Assembly: GCA_934141445.1 (NCBI GenBank)
Contig: CAKPCF010000023.1
Span: 1-29,447, forward strand
Direction of reading: 5' to 3'
Source of the DNA: an uncultured Clostridia bacterium
Lineage (GTDB): Bacteria > Bacillota > Clostridia > TANB77 > CAG-508
DNA: 29,447 nt
The position numbers were made by a program, and so were the translations under genes. Below are positions 15,269 through 24,352 of this stretch, piece after piece (the stretch's first letter is position 1; every line of letters starts with the position of its first letter). The notes below the pieces were generated by a model, which saw nothing but the letters and a program-made list of their open reading frames with translations, did no database searches and had not been told where the DNA came from.

Positions 15269-16576
15269 ATGAAAGTAGGTTTTATTTCACTAGGTTGTAG
15301 TAAAAATTTAGTTGATACAGAAATGTGTATTGGCGTTTTTAAAAAAGAAAATATGGAAATTGTAAATAATCCAGAAGAGGCTGATATTATAGTAATAAAC
15401 ACATGTGGATTTATAGGTTCTGCAAAAGAAGAGGCAATCAATACAATTTTAGAAATGGCTAATTATAAAGAAAATGGAAATTGCAAATATTTAATTGTAA
15501 TGGGTTGTCTTGTAAAAAGATATAAAAAAGAGTTACAAAAAGCATTACCAGAAGTTGATTTATTTTTAAGTGTTGATGAATATGATAATTTATGGGAAAA
15601 AGTTGCAAATCTTATTGGAGCAGAAGTAAAATCTAAAAACACATTAGACTATATGGAACGAGTTGTTTCTACTGGTAGTACAACAGCTTATTTGAAAATA
15701 GCAGAAGGCTGTAATAATAAATGTACATATTGTGCAATACCAGCAATAAGAGGACCTTATGTAAGCAGAAAATTTGAAGATATTATAGAAGAGGCTAAAA
15801 AACTTGCAAAGAGTGGAATTAAAGAACTTATAGTAATTGCACAAGATACAACTAAATATGGAATTGATTTGTATGGAGAGCCAAGACTTGCAGAATTATT
15901 ACAAGAACTATGCAAAATAGAAGGCTTTAAGTGGATAAGATTTTTATATGCTTATCCAGAAAGTATAACAGATGAACTTATAAAAGTTGTAAAAGAAAAT
16001 GATAAAATTTGCAAATATTTTGATATTCCACTTCAACATTTTTCTGATTCTGTATTAAAGAGAATGAACAGAAAAAGTGATAGTACAAGTATAGAAAATT
16101 TAATAGAAAAAATCAGAAAGGAAATTCCAAATGTTATTTTAAGAACTACTTTTATAGTTGGATTTCCTGGAGAAACAGAAGAGGATTTCTTCAAATTATA
16201 TGAATTTGTAAATAGAGCAAAATTTGAAAAATTAGGTGTTTTTAAATATTCAAAAGAAGATGGAACACCAGCAAGCAAAATAAAAGAACAAGTTCATCCA
16301 AAAACCAAACAAGCTAGATATAATAAGATTATGGAACTCGAAAATAAAATTTCGAAAATAAAATTAGAAGAGAAAATTGGAAATATTTATGAAGCTGTTA
16401 TAGATGGTAAAACAGATGATGGAATGTATTATATAGGTAGAAGTTACATGGATATTCCAGATGAGGATGGTGTAATATTTATAAAATCAAATGATGTTCT
16501 TAATATAGGAGACTGGATAAATTGTAAAATCACAGATGTTGCACAATATGATTTAATAGCAGAAAAAATAGATTAA
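15269..16576 (+). CDS. rimO: Ribosomal protein uS12 (Asp) methylthiotransferase
   Basis: This 435-residue radical SAM methylthiotransferase adds a methylthio group to the conserved aspartate of ribosomal protein uS12. The N-terminal UPF0004 domain has C10 in LGCSKNLVDTE (a RimO-specific sequence that separates it from MiaB), C46 in NTCGF and C80 in MGC, ligating the auxiliary cluster. The radical SAM motif is C148-x3-C152-x2-C155 in EGCNNKCTYCAIP. The C-terminal TRAM domain (about 370-435) ends the protein. A TTG at 15257 is in frame, but GGAG at 15259-15262 lies 6 bases before ATG 15269, which gives the typical MKVGFISLGC start. It is followed after 17 bases by the amidase gene. Confidence 0.96.
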   Translation: MKVGFISLGCSKNLVDTEMCIGVFKKENMEIVNNPEEADIIVINTCGFIGSAKEEAINTILEMANYKENGNCKYLIVMGCLVKRYKKELQKALPEVDLFLSVDEYDNLWEKVANLIGAEVKSKNTLDYMERVVSTGSTTAYLKIAEGCNNKCTYCAIPAIRGPYVSRKFEDIIEEAKKLAKSGIKELIVIAQDTTKYGIDLYGEPRLAELLQELCKIEGFKWIRFLYAYPESITDELIKVVKENDKICKYFDIPLQHFSDSVLKRMNRKSDSTSIENLIEKIRKEIPNVILRTTFIVGFPGETEEDFFKLYEFVNRAKFEKLGVFKYSKEDGTPASKIKEQVHPKTKQARYNKIMELENKISKIKLEEKIGNIYEAVIDGKTDDGMYYIGRSYMDIPDEDGVIFIKSNDVLNIGDWINCKITDVAQYDLIAEKID

Positions 16577-16593
16577 AAGAAAGGCTGATGCCA

Positions 16594-17961
16594 ATGCCAA
16601 AAAAACGTAGTAATATTGTAGAAAAAATAAATGATAGATATTTTAGAAGAAGAGTTATATTACTATTTATTATATTTGTTTTGTTAATACTTGTGATAAA
16701 TAGTTCTATAAAGACTGCAAAAAGAGTACAAGCTGAAAATAAAAGAAGGGCTTATGAAACAAAAATATTTGGAGAACTTCAAGAAAAAAATGCTCAGATT
16801 ACAGAATTTTATACTTATGGTACACATTTTCAAATTTCAGGAATAGTAGATGGAATTAGTAAAGACAATTTTGAAAATGCAAAGCTTGTTTTAGTAGATG
16901 AAAATTCAGAACAAGAATATGCAATCCAAGGTAGTGTAGAAGATAATAAATTGATTTTTTCTTCAGTTGGAAATATAAACAGTGGAATATGTTTAGATGA
17001 TATTAGAGAAGGCAACTATTATTTAAAACTTAGATTAAAGTTAAATAATAGTACTAATCCAAATTATTATACTTTTACTAATAACAGTTCATATCCAAGT
17101 ATTGAATATTATACAGTTTCGAGAGAATCAAAAAACAATAAAGTACAAATAGGATTTTCAGAATATACAACAATTGACAATATAAAATTAAGTTGTTTAA
17201 AATTAGATGTAGAGCAGTCAGTATTACCAGATGATGTTTATGATATAGTTATTGATGCTGGACATGGTGGTAAAGATACAGGAGTTAAAGCTGGTGGATA
17301 TGAGGAAAAAAATATAACATTAGATAGTAGTAAAATTTTAAAACAAGCTTTAGAAGAAAAAGGCTTTAAAGTAAAATTAACAAGAGATGATGAAAATACA
17401 GATACTTATACTTCAACTAATATGTATGATGAAAATGGTAGAATAGATATTGCTTGCAGTTCAAAAGCAAAACTTATGATTTCATTACATGTTAATGATG
17501 GCTCAAGTAAACTTTCTGGAGTTGAGGTTTATGCACCATGTAAAAGTGATTTGTCATTGGCTAGAAAAATTGCAAATACAATAGTAGAACAAACAAGCAT
17601 AGATTATTCAAACAATAGTAGTTTTAAAGAAACTGATGGTGTATATGTAAAAAATTATACTAAGAGTTTAATAAAAGATATGGAAGAAACTGCTAAGAAG
17701 AAAAACTTTGAAATATACAATATTACAGAAGACACTCCATATTTATATACAATTAGAGAAGTTGGTGGAATTGCAACTGGAGCTTATGTTGATGGCAGAA
17801 ATACTGCTTATGGAAAAAATATTTATTATGACTCAAATCAAGGAATTGAATGTTATCAAATTGAAATGGGTTATATAGATACAGATTTACAAAAATTAGT
17901 AGAAGAAGAAACTGAATATGTTTCAGCGATAGCAGATGCAATAGCAGAAAATTGGAAATAA
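16594..17961 (+). CDS. Membrane-anchored N-acetylmuramoyl-L-alanine amidase (Amidase_3)
   Basis: This 455-residue cell-wall hydrolase cuts the bond between muramic acid and the stem peptide. A basic N-terminus with a single hydrophobic helix (about 20-37) anchors or exports it. An approximately 180-residue beta-rich region of unknown role follows, then the Amidase_3 domain (about 216-455). Zinc ligands are visible as H224 in VIDAGHGGKDTG, E238 in YEEKNITL and H299 in SLHVND, with catalytic E424 in QIEMGYID. All are present, so it should be active. Of two in-frame ATGs, 16594 is 9 bases from AAAGG and 16588 only 3, so I choose 16594. CwlD-type spore enzymes share this domain, but the long N-terminal region differs. 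Last gene of the pth run. Confidence 0.92.
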   Translation: MPKKRSNIVEKINDRYFRRRVILLFIIFVLLILVINSSIKTAKRVQAENKRRAYETKIFGELQEKNAQITEFYTYGTHFQISGIVDGISKDNFENAKLVLVDENSEQEYAIQGSVEDNKLIFSSVGNINSGICLDDIREGNYYLKLRLKLNNSTNPNYYTFTNNSSYPSIEYYTVSRESKNNKVQIGFSEYTTIDNIKLSCLKLDVEQSVLPDDVYDIVIDAGHGGKDTGVKAGGYEEKNITLDSSKILKQALEEKGFKVKLTRDDENTDTYTSTNMYDENGRIDIACSSKAKLMISLHVNDGSSKLSGVEVYAPCKSDLSLARKIANTIVEQTSIDYSNNSSFKETDGVYVKNYTKSLIKDMEETAKKKNFEIYNITEDTPYLYTIREVGGIATGAYVDGRNTAYGKNIYYDSNQGIECYQIEMGYIDTDLQKLVEEETEYVSAIADAIAENWK

Positions 17962-17971
17962 ATTAAAATAT

Positions 17972-18023
17972 GCAATATTTTAAACTTATAACATCAAAAT
18001 TGAGTTTAAATATTGCTTTTTTT
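17972..18023 (+). terminator. Terminator after the amidase gene
   Basis: GCAATATTTTAAACT (17972-17986) pairs with AGTTTAAATATTGC (18003-18016) with a one-base bulge, followed by seven T (18017-18023). Confidence 0.9.
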
Positions 18024-18108
18024 AACATTTTATTGTAATATATTAGCGTAAGTAGCTTTATAAGTTTTACTTTAGAAACTTAAATTTTTTTAATAAGGAA
18101 ATAAGAAA

Positions 18109-19026
18109 ATGGGAAAAACATTTATTTTTGGACATAAAAATCCAGATACAGATACTATAACATCAAGTTTAGTAATGGAAAATTTAGAAAAAAAATTAGG
18201 AAATGATGTAGAAGCTTGTAGATTAGGAAATATCAATAAAGAAACAGAATATGTTTTAAATCATCTTGAAATTAAAGTACCAAAATATATAGATAGTTTA
18301 GAAGAAGGTTCAAATGTAATACTTGTAGACCACAATTCACCAGATGAATCTATTGCTAATTTAGATAAAATGAATATATTAAAAGTTGTAGATCATCATA
18401 AATTAGTTTTACAAACATCATATCCTTTGTATTATAGAGCAGAGCCAGTTGGTTGTACAGAAACAATTTTATACAAAATGTATAAAGAAAATGGAATAGA
18501 GGTTGATAAAAAAATAGCTGGTTTAATGTTATCTGCAATTATATCAGATACTTTATTATTGAAATCACCAACAACAACTGAAGAAGATAAAAAAGCTGTT
18601 ATGGAACTTGCTAAAATATCAGGTTTAGATCCAGAAGTATATGGTTTAGATATGTTAAAAGCTGGAACTGATTTATCATCATTTACAATAGATGAAATTT
18701 TAAAAATTGATGCAAAAAAAATTAACTTTAAAGAAGTTAAATCTATTGTAAATCAAGTTAATACAGCTAGTATACCAGAAGTAATGAAAATGAAAAAAGA
18801 CTTAGAAGCTGGTATGCAAAAAGTTATCGAACAAGAAGGATTAGATTTATTTATGCTTGTAATAACAGATATAGTTAATAGTAATTCACAAGTAATTGCA
18901 TTAGGAAAAAATGCAAGTCTTGTAGAGAAAGCTTATGGAGTTAAATTAGAAGATAACACAGCATTATTAAAAGGTGTTGTTTCTCGTAAAAAACAAATAG
19001 TACCAATTATGACTGAAAATGCATAA
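18109..19026 (+). CDS. ppaC: Manganese-dependent (family II) inorganic pyrophosphatase
   Basis: This 305-residue DHH-family enzyme hydrolyses pyrophosphate to phosphate, pulling biosynthetic reactions forward. Metal ligands are at the expected places: H9, D13 and D15 in FGHKNPDTDT, D74 in VDHN and H96/H97 in VDHHK, plus the ISDTLLL aspartate. The C-terminal DHHA2 domain ends with the substrate-binding VSRKKQIVP (S-R-K-K). The length matches the simple form; there is no CBS or DRTGG insertion, so it is not the adenine-nucleotide-regulated type. AAGGAAATAAG precedes ATG 18109. The gene is bounded by terminators on both sides, hence monocistronic, though I could not find a well-spaced promoter (TTGTAA 18033 and TATAAG 18059 are 20 bp apart). 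Confidence 0.96.
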   Translation: MGKTFIFGHKNPDTDTITSSLVMENLEKKLGNDVEACRLGNINKETEYVLNHLEIKVPKYIDSLEEGSNVILVDHNSPDESIANLDKMNILKVVDHHKLVLQTSYPLYYRAEPVGCTETILYKMYKENGIEVDKKIAGLMLSAIISDTLLLKSPTTTEEDKKAVMELAKISGLDPEVYGLDMLKAGTDLSSFTIDEILKIDAKKINFKEVKSIVNQVNTASIPEVMKMKKDLEAGMQKVIEQEGLDLFMLVITDIVNSNSQVIALGKNASLVEKAYGVKLEDNTALLKGVVSRKKQIVPIMTENA

Positions 19027-19041
19027 TTGATTTATTGTGAT

Positions 19042-19072
19042 GTGTCAAAAGGTTAAACTTTTGGCACTTTTT
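19042..19072 (+). terminator. Terminator of ppaC
   Basis: GTGTCAAAAG (19042-19051) pairs with CTTTTGGCAC (19058-19067, one G-T pair), followed by TTTTT. Confidence 0.9.
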
Positions 19073-19150
19073 CTATCTTATAGATATTTTTTTGAACGGT
19101 ATATAAAAAAATAATGAATTAGAAGAGGATACTGTTTATATTGATTAAAA

Positions 19151-19181
19151 TTGACACAAATCAGATAAAATGTGTTATAAT
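19151..19181 (+). promoter_or_regulatory. Sigma-A promoter with extended -10, upstream of the WG-repeat gene
   Basis: Perfect TTGACA (19151-19156) and perfect TATAAT (19176-19181) are 19 bp apart. The long gap is offset by a TG-n extension (TGT at 19173-19175) directly before the -10. It probably drives the run from 19215 to 24284. Confidence 0.75.
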
Positions 19182-19214
19182 AATATCGGAAAATAAATTC
19201 AAGGAGCTGATATT

Positions 19215-20933
19215 TTGAATAGAAATAAAAAAATAGTAATATATGTAGTTATAACTATAATAATTTTGTTAGTGGTTGGATTTTTTATATTAAAGAATAA
19301 AAAGTATTCAGAAGATGTTAATATTTCAACGTCTGATTATAAATATTTTGTATTGTATAGTAATGCTGATAAAGTTGGAATAATTGATAGAGAAGGCAAT
19401 GAAATCATTTCTCCTAAATATACAGACATCTATATTCCAAATCCATTAAAAGATGTATTTATATGTTTTAATGGAGAAGAAAGACATATTGTAAATTCAA
19501 AAGATGAGGAAATTTTTACAAATTATCCAGATGTTTCCGGTTTAATTACATCAGAAGATAGTTTATTGATACTAGAAAGAAATGTATTAAAATATAAAAA
19601 AGATGGCTTGTATGGACTAATTAGTTTAGAAGGAAAAGTCTTAACTGAGCCAATTTATGAAGAGATTTCAAGTTTAAAAAATAGACCTGGTAGAATTTTA
19701 GTAAAAAAAGATGATAGATATGGTGTATTAGATTCAAATGGAAAAATAGTTGTACCTATTTTATACTATTCAATTATTGGTGATGAATATTGCGAAGATA
19801 AAAATGGATATGAAAACACTGGATATATAGTTTCTATAAAAAGCAAAACAGGAATTTTATATGGATATTACAATGCAAATGGAAGAAAAGTTTTAGAAAC
19901 TAAATACGAATCAATTTCTAGGGTTTTAGAATATAATGAAAATGCTACATATTTAATTGTAATGTCAAATGGTAAAAAAGGTGTTTTGAAAAATGGCAAA
20001 AAGCTAATTGAATTAAATTACCAAGAGATTATGTATTCTAGAAATTCAAAAATTTTTATTGTAAATAAAAATGGAAAATATGGATTCTTTGCTAAGAATG
20101 GAAAAGAAATATTAGAGCCTAAATATGAGGCTTATGAGATTGCTGGAGAGTATATTTCAGTAAAGGAAGATGGAAAAAATGTATTGTATGATATAAATGG
20201 AAATTATATTGAACAGAAAAACTATAAATCTATTATAGAAGTTGAAAATTCAGCATATTTCATAGCTATTAGTGAAAAGGATAATTCATATAGCATAATT
20301 AGTAAGGATATAAATATAGCAAATAATTATAAAAATATTTCATACTTATTTGAAAACTTGTTTACTTTTACTAACCAAGAAGGAAAATGTGGTATTATTG
20401 ATGCTAATAAAGGAGAAGTTGTAGAAGCTAAATATGATTTAATTTTAAAAATTGATGGCATAAATGCAATAGAAGCAAGGGAAAATGATGGAAATGCTAT
20501 GATTTATTCGAGCGATTTAAAAGAAATATGCACAATGAGTGGTGCGATTGTGGAAAATGTAAACAAGAATTTTGCTGTTGTTTATAATCAAACTGAAAGA
20601 GTATATTTGGATTTATATGGAAATATCATTGAAAATACTAAGGTTTATTCTAATGCTAAATTATATGCATTTGAAAAAGATGGTAAATGGGGATTTGTAA
20701 ATAAAGAAGGAAATAATATTATAGAACCAAAATATGACATGGTAACTGAATTGAATGAATATGGCTTTGCTGGAATAAATAAAGATGGCAAATGGGGTGT
20801 TATTGATGATAATGGAAATATAATCATTGAACCAACTTATGAAATAAATAGTTATTATTTACCAGAATTCATAGGAAGATATATGTATGAACAAACAGAA
20901 ACAATACATTGTATTGATCTAGGAAATGAATAA
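19215..20933 (+). CDS. WG-repeat protein with N-terminal membrane anchor
   Basis: This is a 572-residue protein. Residues 1-8 are basic, and about 8-26 form one hydrophobic helix, so it is either membrane-anchored with the rest outside or secreted. The remainder is some 12-13 tandem WG-type repeats of about 35-45 residues, each a short beta hairpin with the pattern 'DGKWGFVNKEGNNIIEPKYD'. The last two repeats (about 480-535) keep the W-G pair; earlier ones have YG, KG or CG. WG-repeat proteins probably form beta-propeller-like or solenoid surfaces, and their function is generally unknown. The start codon is TTG 19215: AAGGAG (19201-19206) is 8 bases upstream and no better start exists. Its TAA overlaps an ATG of the next frame. 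Confidence 0.85.
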   Translation: MNRNKKIVIYVVITIIILLVVGFFILKNKKYSEDVNISTSDYKYFVLYSNADKVGIIDREGNEIISPKYTDIYIPNPLKDVFICFNGEERHIVNSKDEEIFTNYPDVSGLITSEDSLLILERNVLKYKKDGLYGLISLEGKVLTEPIYEEISSLKNRPGRILVKKDDRYGVLDSNGKIVVPILYYSIIGDEYCEDKNGYENTGYIVSIKSKTGILYGYYNANGRKVLETKYESISRVLEYNENATYLIVMSNGKKGVLKNGKKLIELNYQEIMYSRNSKIFIVNKNGKYGFFAKNGKEILEPKYEAYEIAGEYISVKEDGKNVLYDINGNYIEQKNYKSIIEVENSAYFIAISEKDNSYSIISKDINIANNYKNISYLFENLFTFTNQEGKCGIIDANKGEVVEAKYDLILKIDGINAIEARENDGNAMIYSSDLKEICTMSGAIVENVNKNFAVVYNQTERVYLDLYGNIIENTKVYSNAKLYAFEKDGKWGFVNKEGNNIIEPKYDMVTELNEYGFAGINKDGKWGVIDDNGNIIIEPTYEINSYYLPEFIGRYMYEQTETIHCIDLGNE

Positions 20934-20950
20934 TGAGAAAGGGTTTTATT

Positions 20951-22198
20951 ATGTATAAAGAATTTGGAATAGATGAAAAAATTGAAAATATGGCAATAGA
21001 AGCAGAAAAAGAACTTATAGATGAATTTAAAAAAATAGAAGAAAATTGTATTGAAAATTCTATAAGAGTTTTAAATGCTTTTCAAGAATATAATATATCA
21101 GATATGCATTTTAATAGTACAACTGGATATGGATATGGCGATATAGGAAGAGATACAATTGAAAAAATATTTGCTAAAGTTTTAAAATCAGAAGATAGCT
21201 TGGTTAGAAATCAATTTATTTCAGGTACACATGCACTTACTGTATGTTTATTTGGTCTTTTGAGACCAGGAGATACAATGCTTAGCATTTGTGGTAAACC
21301 TTATGATACATTAGATAGTATTATAGGAATAGAAGAAAATAATAGTTCATTGAAATCTTTTGGAATTAAATATGAACAAATTGATTTACTTAATGAAGAT
21401 TTTGACATACCTTCAATAGTAGAAAAATTAAAAAGTAAAAAAATTAAATTGATAGAAATTCAGCGTTCAAGAGGATATGCAACAAGAAGAAGTTTAACAA
21501 TGGACAAAATAGAGAAGGCAATAAAAGCAATTAAAGATGTAGATAAAGAAGTAATTGTGATGGTTGATAATTGCTATGGTGAATTTGTAGATAAAAAAGA
21601 ACCAACAGAAGTTGGTGCAGATATAATGGTTGGGTCTTTAATAAAAAATTTAGGTGGCGGACTTGCTCCTAATGGTGCATATATTGCAGGTAGAAAAGAT
21701 TTAGTAGAACTTTGTGCTGAAAGATTAACAGCTCCAGGACAAGGAAAAGAGGTAGGACCTTCACTTGGAATAAATAAAAGCTTTTTACAAGGCTTATATA
21801 TGGCACCAAGTGTTGTGGCAAGCAGTTTGAAAACAGCAATTTTTACAGCAAAAATGATGGAAAAATTAGGTTATAAAGCTGTTCCAGCTTCAAATGAGAA
21901 GAGGTCAGATATTGTTCAAACTATTGAGTTTGGAAATGAAGAGGATTTGATAAAATATGTACAGGGAATTCAAGCAGGGTCAGCAGTAGATTCAAAATCT
22001 GTTCCTATGCCATGGGATATGCCAGGATATACAGATAAAGTAATTATGGCTGCAGGTGCTTTTACAATGGGCTCATCAATAGAACTATCATGTGATGCAC
22101 CAATCAGACCACCATATATAGCTTTTCAACAAGGCGGATTAACTTACGAATATGGAAAGCTTGGTGTTTTAAAAGCAATACAAAATATGAATAAATAA
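20951..22198 (+). CDS. Methionine gamma-lyase-family PLP enzyme (YnbB / 'aluminium resistance protein' type)
   Basis: This 415-residue fold-type I PLP enzyme belongs to the YnbB-like family. It shows QFISGTHALTVCLFGLLRPGDTML (about 88-111, cofactor phosphate region), VMVDNCYGEFVD (D206, N207 facing the cofactor), MVGSLIKNLGGGLAPNGAYIAG with the Schiff-base lysine at K232, and TAPGQGKEVGP. The family is annotated as methionine gamma-lyase-like or cystathionine beta-lyase-like; the true substrate is not established for most members, so no enzyme name is safe. Two in-frame ATGs: 20933 overlaps the previous stop with AGGA at 8 bases, and 20951 has AAAGGG at 7 bases. I prefer 20951 because MYKEF gives a typical length. 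It precedes a nucleosidase-like gene. Confidence 0.88.
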   Translation: MYKEFGIDEKIENMAIEAEKELIDEFKKIEENCIENSIRVLNAFQEYNISDMHFNSTTGYGYGDIGRDTIEKIFAKVLKSEDSLVRNQFISGTHALTVCLFGLLRPGDTMLSICGKPYDTLDSIIGIEENNSSLKSFGIKYEQIDLLNEDFDIPSIVEKLKSKKIKLIEIQRSRGYATRRSLTMDKIEKAIKAIKDVDKEVIVMVDNCYGEFVDKKEPTEVGADIMVGSLIKNLGGGLAPNGAYIAGRKDLVELCAERLTAPGQGKEVGPSLGINKSFLQGLYMAPSVVASSLKTAIFTAKMMEKLGYKAVPASNEKRSDIVQTIEFGNEEDLIKYVQGIQAGSAVDSKSVPMPWDMPGYTDKVIMAAGAFTMGSSIELSCDAPIRPPYIAFQQGGLTYEYGKLGVLKAIQNMNK

Positions 22199-22256
22199 AT
22201 GTAAGAAGGTTTATAGGTATCCTTTAAAAACCTAAATTTTTATTTTAGGAAAATTT

Positions 22257-22985
22257 ATGCAAAATAATATAATACTTATACAAGGAGCAGAGGATTCTGA
22301 AATTGATTTTTTAATAGAAAAACTTGAAGAATCTGAAAAAATTGTAATAGGAAACTATGTGTTTTTTAAAGGTAAATTTAAAGATAAAAATATAGTCATT
22401 TCAAGAACAAAAGTTGGTGAAATAAATTCATCTGCAGTAACAGCGATTGCTATAATGAAATTTGCACCAATAGCCATAATAAATCAAGGAACAGCAGGTG
22501 GTTATGGTGAAAATATTCATAAGGGAGATATTGTTGTAGCTGAAAATTATATTCAAATAAATTCTTTTGCAACAGAAAGCAATGAAAAAAGTAAAAGAAT
22601 TGAAGAAAATATAAATTTAAAAGAATTTTTGACAGATGATGAAATAAAAAATTCTTTTCATGTAGCTAACAGCAGATTACTTGATACATTTAAAAAATTA
22701 TTGCCAAGTATTACTGATACGTCAGTACATTATGGTACAGTTGGTAGTGGAGATACATGGAATAAAAATAAAGATATAATAAAATTTTTAAATGAAAAAT
22801 ATGATATCTTGTGTGAAGAAATGGAAATTGCTGGGGTATATAGAATTGCGAATAATTTTAATGTTCCAGTAATTTCCATAAGAGTTATTTCGAATAATGA
22901 AGTATTAAAAGAAGAGTATGAACCAGAGATTGCTAAGAACATACAAAAGATTGTTTATGAACTTGCCCAAAAGATTGAATTATAA
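22257..22985 (+). CDS. Nucleoside phosphorylase-superfamily protein, MTA/SAH nucleosidase-like
   Basis: This 242-residue protein resembles 5'-methylthioadenosine/S-adenosylhomocysteine nucleosidase: E15 in GAEDSEI, QGTAGGY (about 77-83), KGDIVVAE, GSGDTWN (about 163-169), CEEMEIAGVYRIANNFNVP with E188 and E190, then SIRVISNNEV. In E. coli MTAN the last motif is 'RAISD', whose Asp197 is the catalytic acid at N7 of adenine. Here the aligned residue is Asn213. In related phosphorylases Asn at this site goes with 6-oxopurines, so the substrate may differ. AGGAAAATTT precedes ATG 22257. The 58-base gap before it can form alternative small hairpins, one covering the SD. Neighbour of a PLP lyase-like gene, consistent with sulfur or purine salvage. 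Confidence 0.8.
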   Translation: MQNNIILIQGAEDSEIDFLIEKLEESEKIVIGNYVFFKGKFKDKNIVISRTKVGEINSSAVTAIAIMKFAPIAIINQGTAGGYGENIHKGDIVVAENYIQINSFATESNEKSKRIEENINLKEFLTDDEIKNSFHVANSRLLDTFKKLLPSITDTSVHYGTVGSGDTWNKNKDIIKFLNEKYDILCEEMEIAGVYRIANNFNVPVISIRVISNNEVLKEEYEPEIAKNIQKIVYELAQKIEL

Positions 22986-23018
22986 ATAAAAATTGATAAA
23001 AGAAAGTAAAGTGAAATT

Positions 23019-24284
23019 ATGAAAGTTGTAGTAATTGGTGGAGGACCAGCTGGGATGATGGCTGCAATAACAGCAGCTAAAGAAAAAAATGAAGTATATA
23101 TATTGGAGAAAAATAAATCTTTAGGAAGAAAATTATTGATTACAGGAAAAGGAAGATGCAATATAACTAGCTCTTCAGATATGTCAGAATTTATAAAAAA
23201 TATTCCTGGAAATGGTAAGTTTTTGTATAGTGCATTTCAAGCATATACAAATACAGATATAATAGAATTTTTAAATAAAAATGGATTACAAGTAAAAGAA
23301 GAAAGAGGAAATAGAATATTTCCAGTAACAGATTCAGCACAAAGTGTATTGGATTGTTTTGAAAGAGAAATAAAAAGAAATAACATTAAAGTAAAATATG
23401 GAGTAAGAGTAAAACGAATTTTGAAACAAGAAATACAAGAAGAAAAATTTCAGTTTAAAGTTAGTGGTGTTGAACTAGAAGATGGCGAAAAAATATATGC
23501 TGATAAAGTTATATTAGCAACTGGTGGAAAAAGTTATCCATTAACTGGTTCTAATGGTGATGGATATAAATTAGCAAAGGAAGTTGGACATACTATTACT
23601 GAAATAAAACCTTCAATAGTACCACTAGAGGCAGATAGAAATGTTTGCAAATATTTACAAGGTTTATCATTAAGAAATGTAAAAATTACTATTAAAGATA
23701 ATGAAAAAAATAAAAAGATTTATGAAGATTTTGGTGAGATGATGTTTACTCATTTTGGAGTAAGTGGACCAACTATTTTAAGCTCATCTGCACACTTGGT
23801 TAGATATAAAGATATAGATAGACTATTGAAGGAAAATAAAATTGTATTACATATAGATTTAAAACCAGCATTGTCTGAAGAAGCTTTAGATAATAGAATA
23901 TTAAGGGACTTTGAAGAATTTAAAAATAAAGAATTTAAGAATAGTTTAGAAAAATTATTACCTCAAAAATTGATACCTTATGTAATAGAAAAATCAGAAA
24001 TTATGCCTGAAAAGCGAGTAAATGAGATTTCAAAAGATGAAAGAAAAAGAATAGTTAATTTGTTGAAAAATTTGGAAATTGTAATTTATGGCTTCAGACC
24101 AATAGAAGAGGCAATAGTAACAGCTGGCGGGGTTTCAATAAAAGAGATAAATCCTAAAACTATGGAATCTAAAATTGTAAAAGATTTAAAGTTTGCAGGA
24201 GAAATTATTGATGTAGATGCATATACGGGTGGATTTAATTTGCAGATAGCATATTCTACGGGGTATATTGCTGGACTAAATTAA
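23019..24284 (+). CDS. HI0933-type NAD(P)/FAD-dependent oxidoreductase (BaiN-like)
   Basis: This 421-residue flavoprotein opens with VVVIGGGPAGMMAA, the Rossmann FAD-binding GxGxxG (residues 4-17), followed by EVYILEKNKSLGRKLLITGKGRCNIT, the HI0933-family signature including GRKLLITGKGRCN. Later it has VILATGGKSYPLTGSNGDGYKLA (about 167-189), an inserted domain (about 195-350) with MMFTHFGVSGPTIL, and the C-terminal second FAD motif AGEIIDVDAYTGGFNLQIAYSTGYIAG. The family is widespread and mostly uncharacterised; one gut clostridial member, BaiN, is reported to act on bile acids, but that cannot be transferred to this gene. The SD is weak (AAAGTGAAATT before ATG 23019). It lies 33 bases after the nucleosidase-like gene, in the same direction. 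Confidence 0.92.
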   Translation: MKVVVIGGGPAGMMAAITAAKEKNEVYILEKNKSLGRKLLITGKGRCNITSSSDMSEFIKNIPGNGKFLYSAFQAYTNTDIIEFLNKNGLQVKEERGNRIFPVTDSAQSVLDCFEREIKRNNIKVKYGVRVKRILKQEIQEEKFQFKVSGVELEDGEKIYADKVILATGGKSYPLTGSNGDGYKLAKEVGHTITEIKPSIVPLEADRNVCKYLQGLSLRNVKITIKDNEKNKKIYEDFGEMMFTHFGVSGPTILSSSAHLVRYKDIDRLLKENKIVLHIDLKPALSEEALDNRILRDFEEFKNKEFKNSLEKLLPQKLIPYVIEKSEIMPEKRVNEISKDERKRIVNLLKNLEIVIYGFRPIEEAIVTAGGVSIKEINPKTMESKIVKDLKFAGEIIDVDAYTGGFNLQIAYSTGYIAGLN

Positions 24285-24352
24285 AAACCAATCTGAAACG
24301 AATACGGTACTAAATAGCTATAATATAAAACTTTAAATAGTAGATAATTTAG

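Noticed and set aside
14908..15441. Minus-strand open frame (177 codons) across the BofA-like gene and rimO start
   Set aside because: It is antisense to the ends of three good genes, has no SD or promoter, and its product resembles no family.
18033..18064. Promoter for ppaC from TTGTAA and TATAAG
   Set aside because: The spacer is 20 bp and there is no extended -10, so I did not call it.
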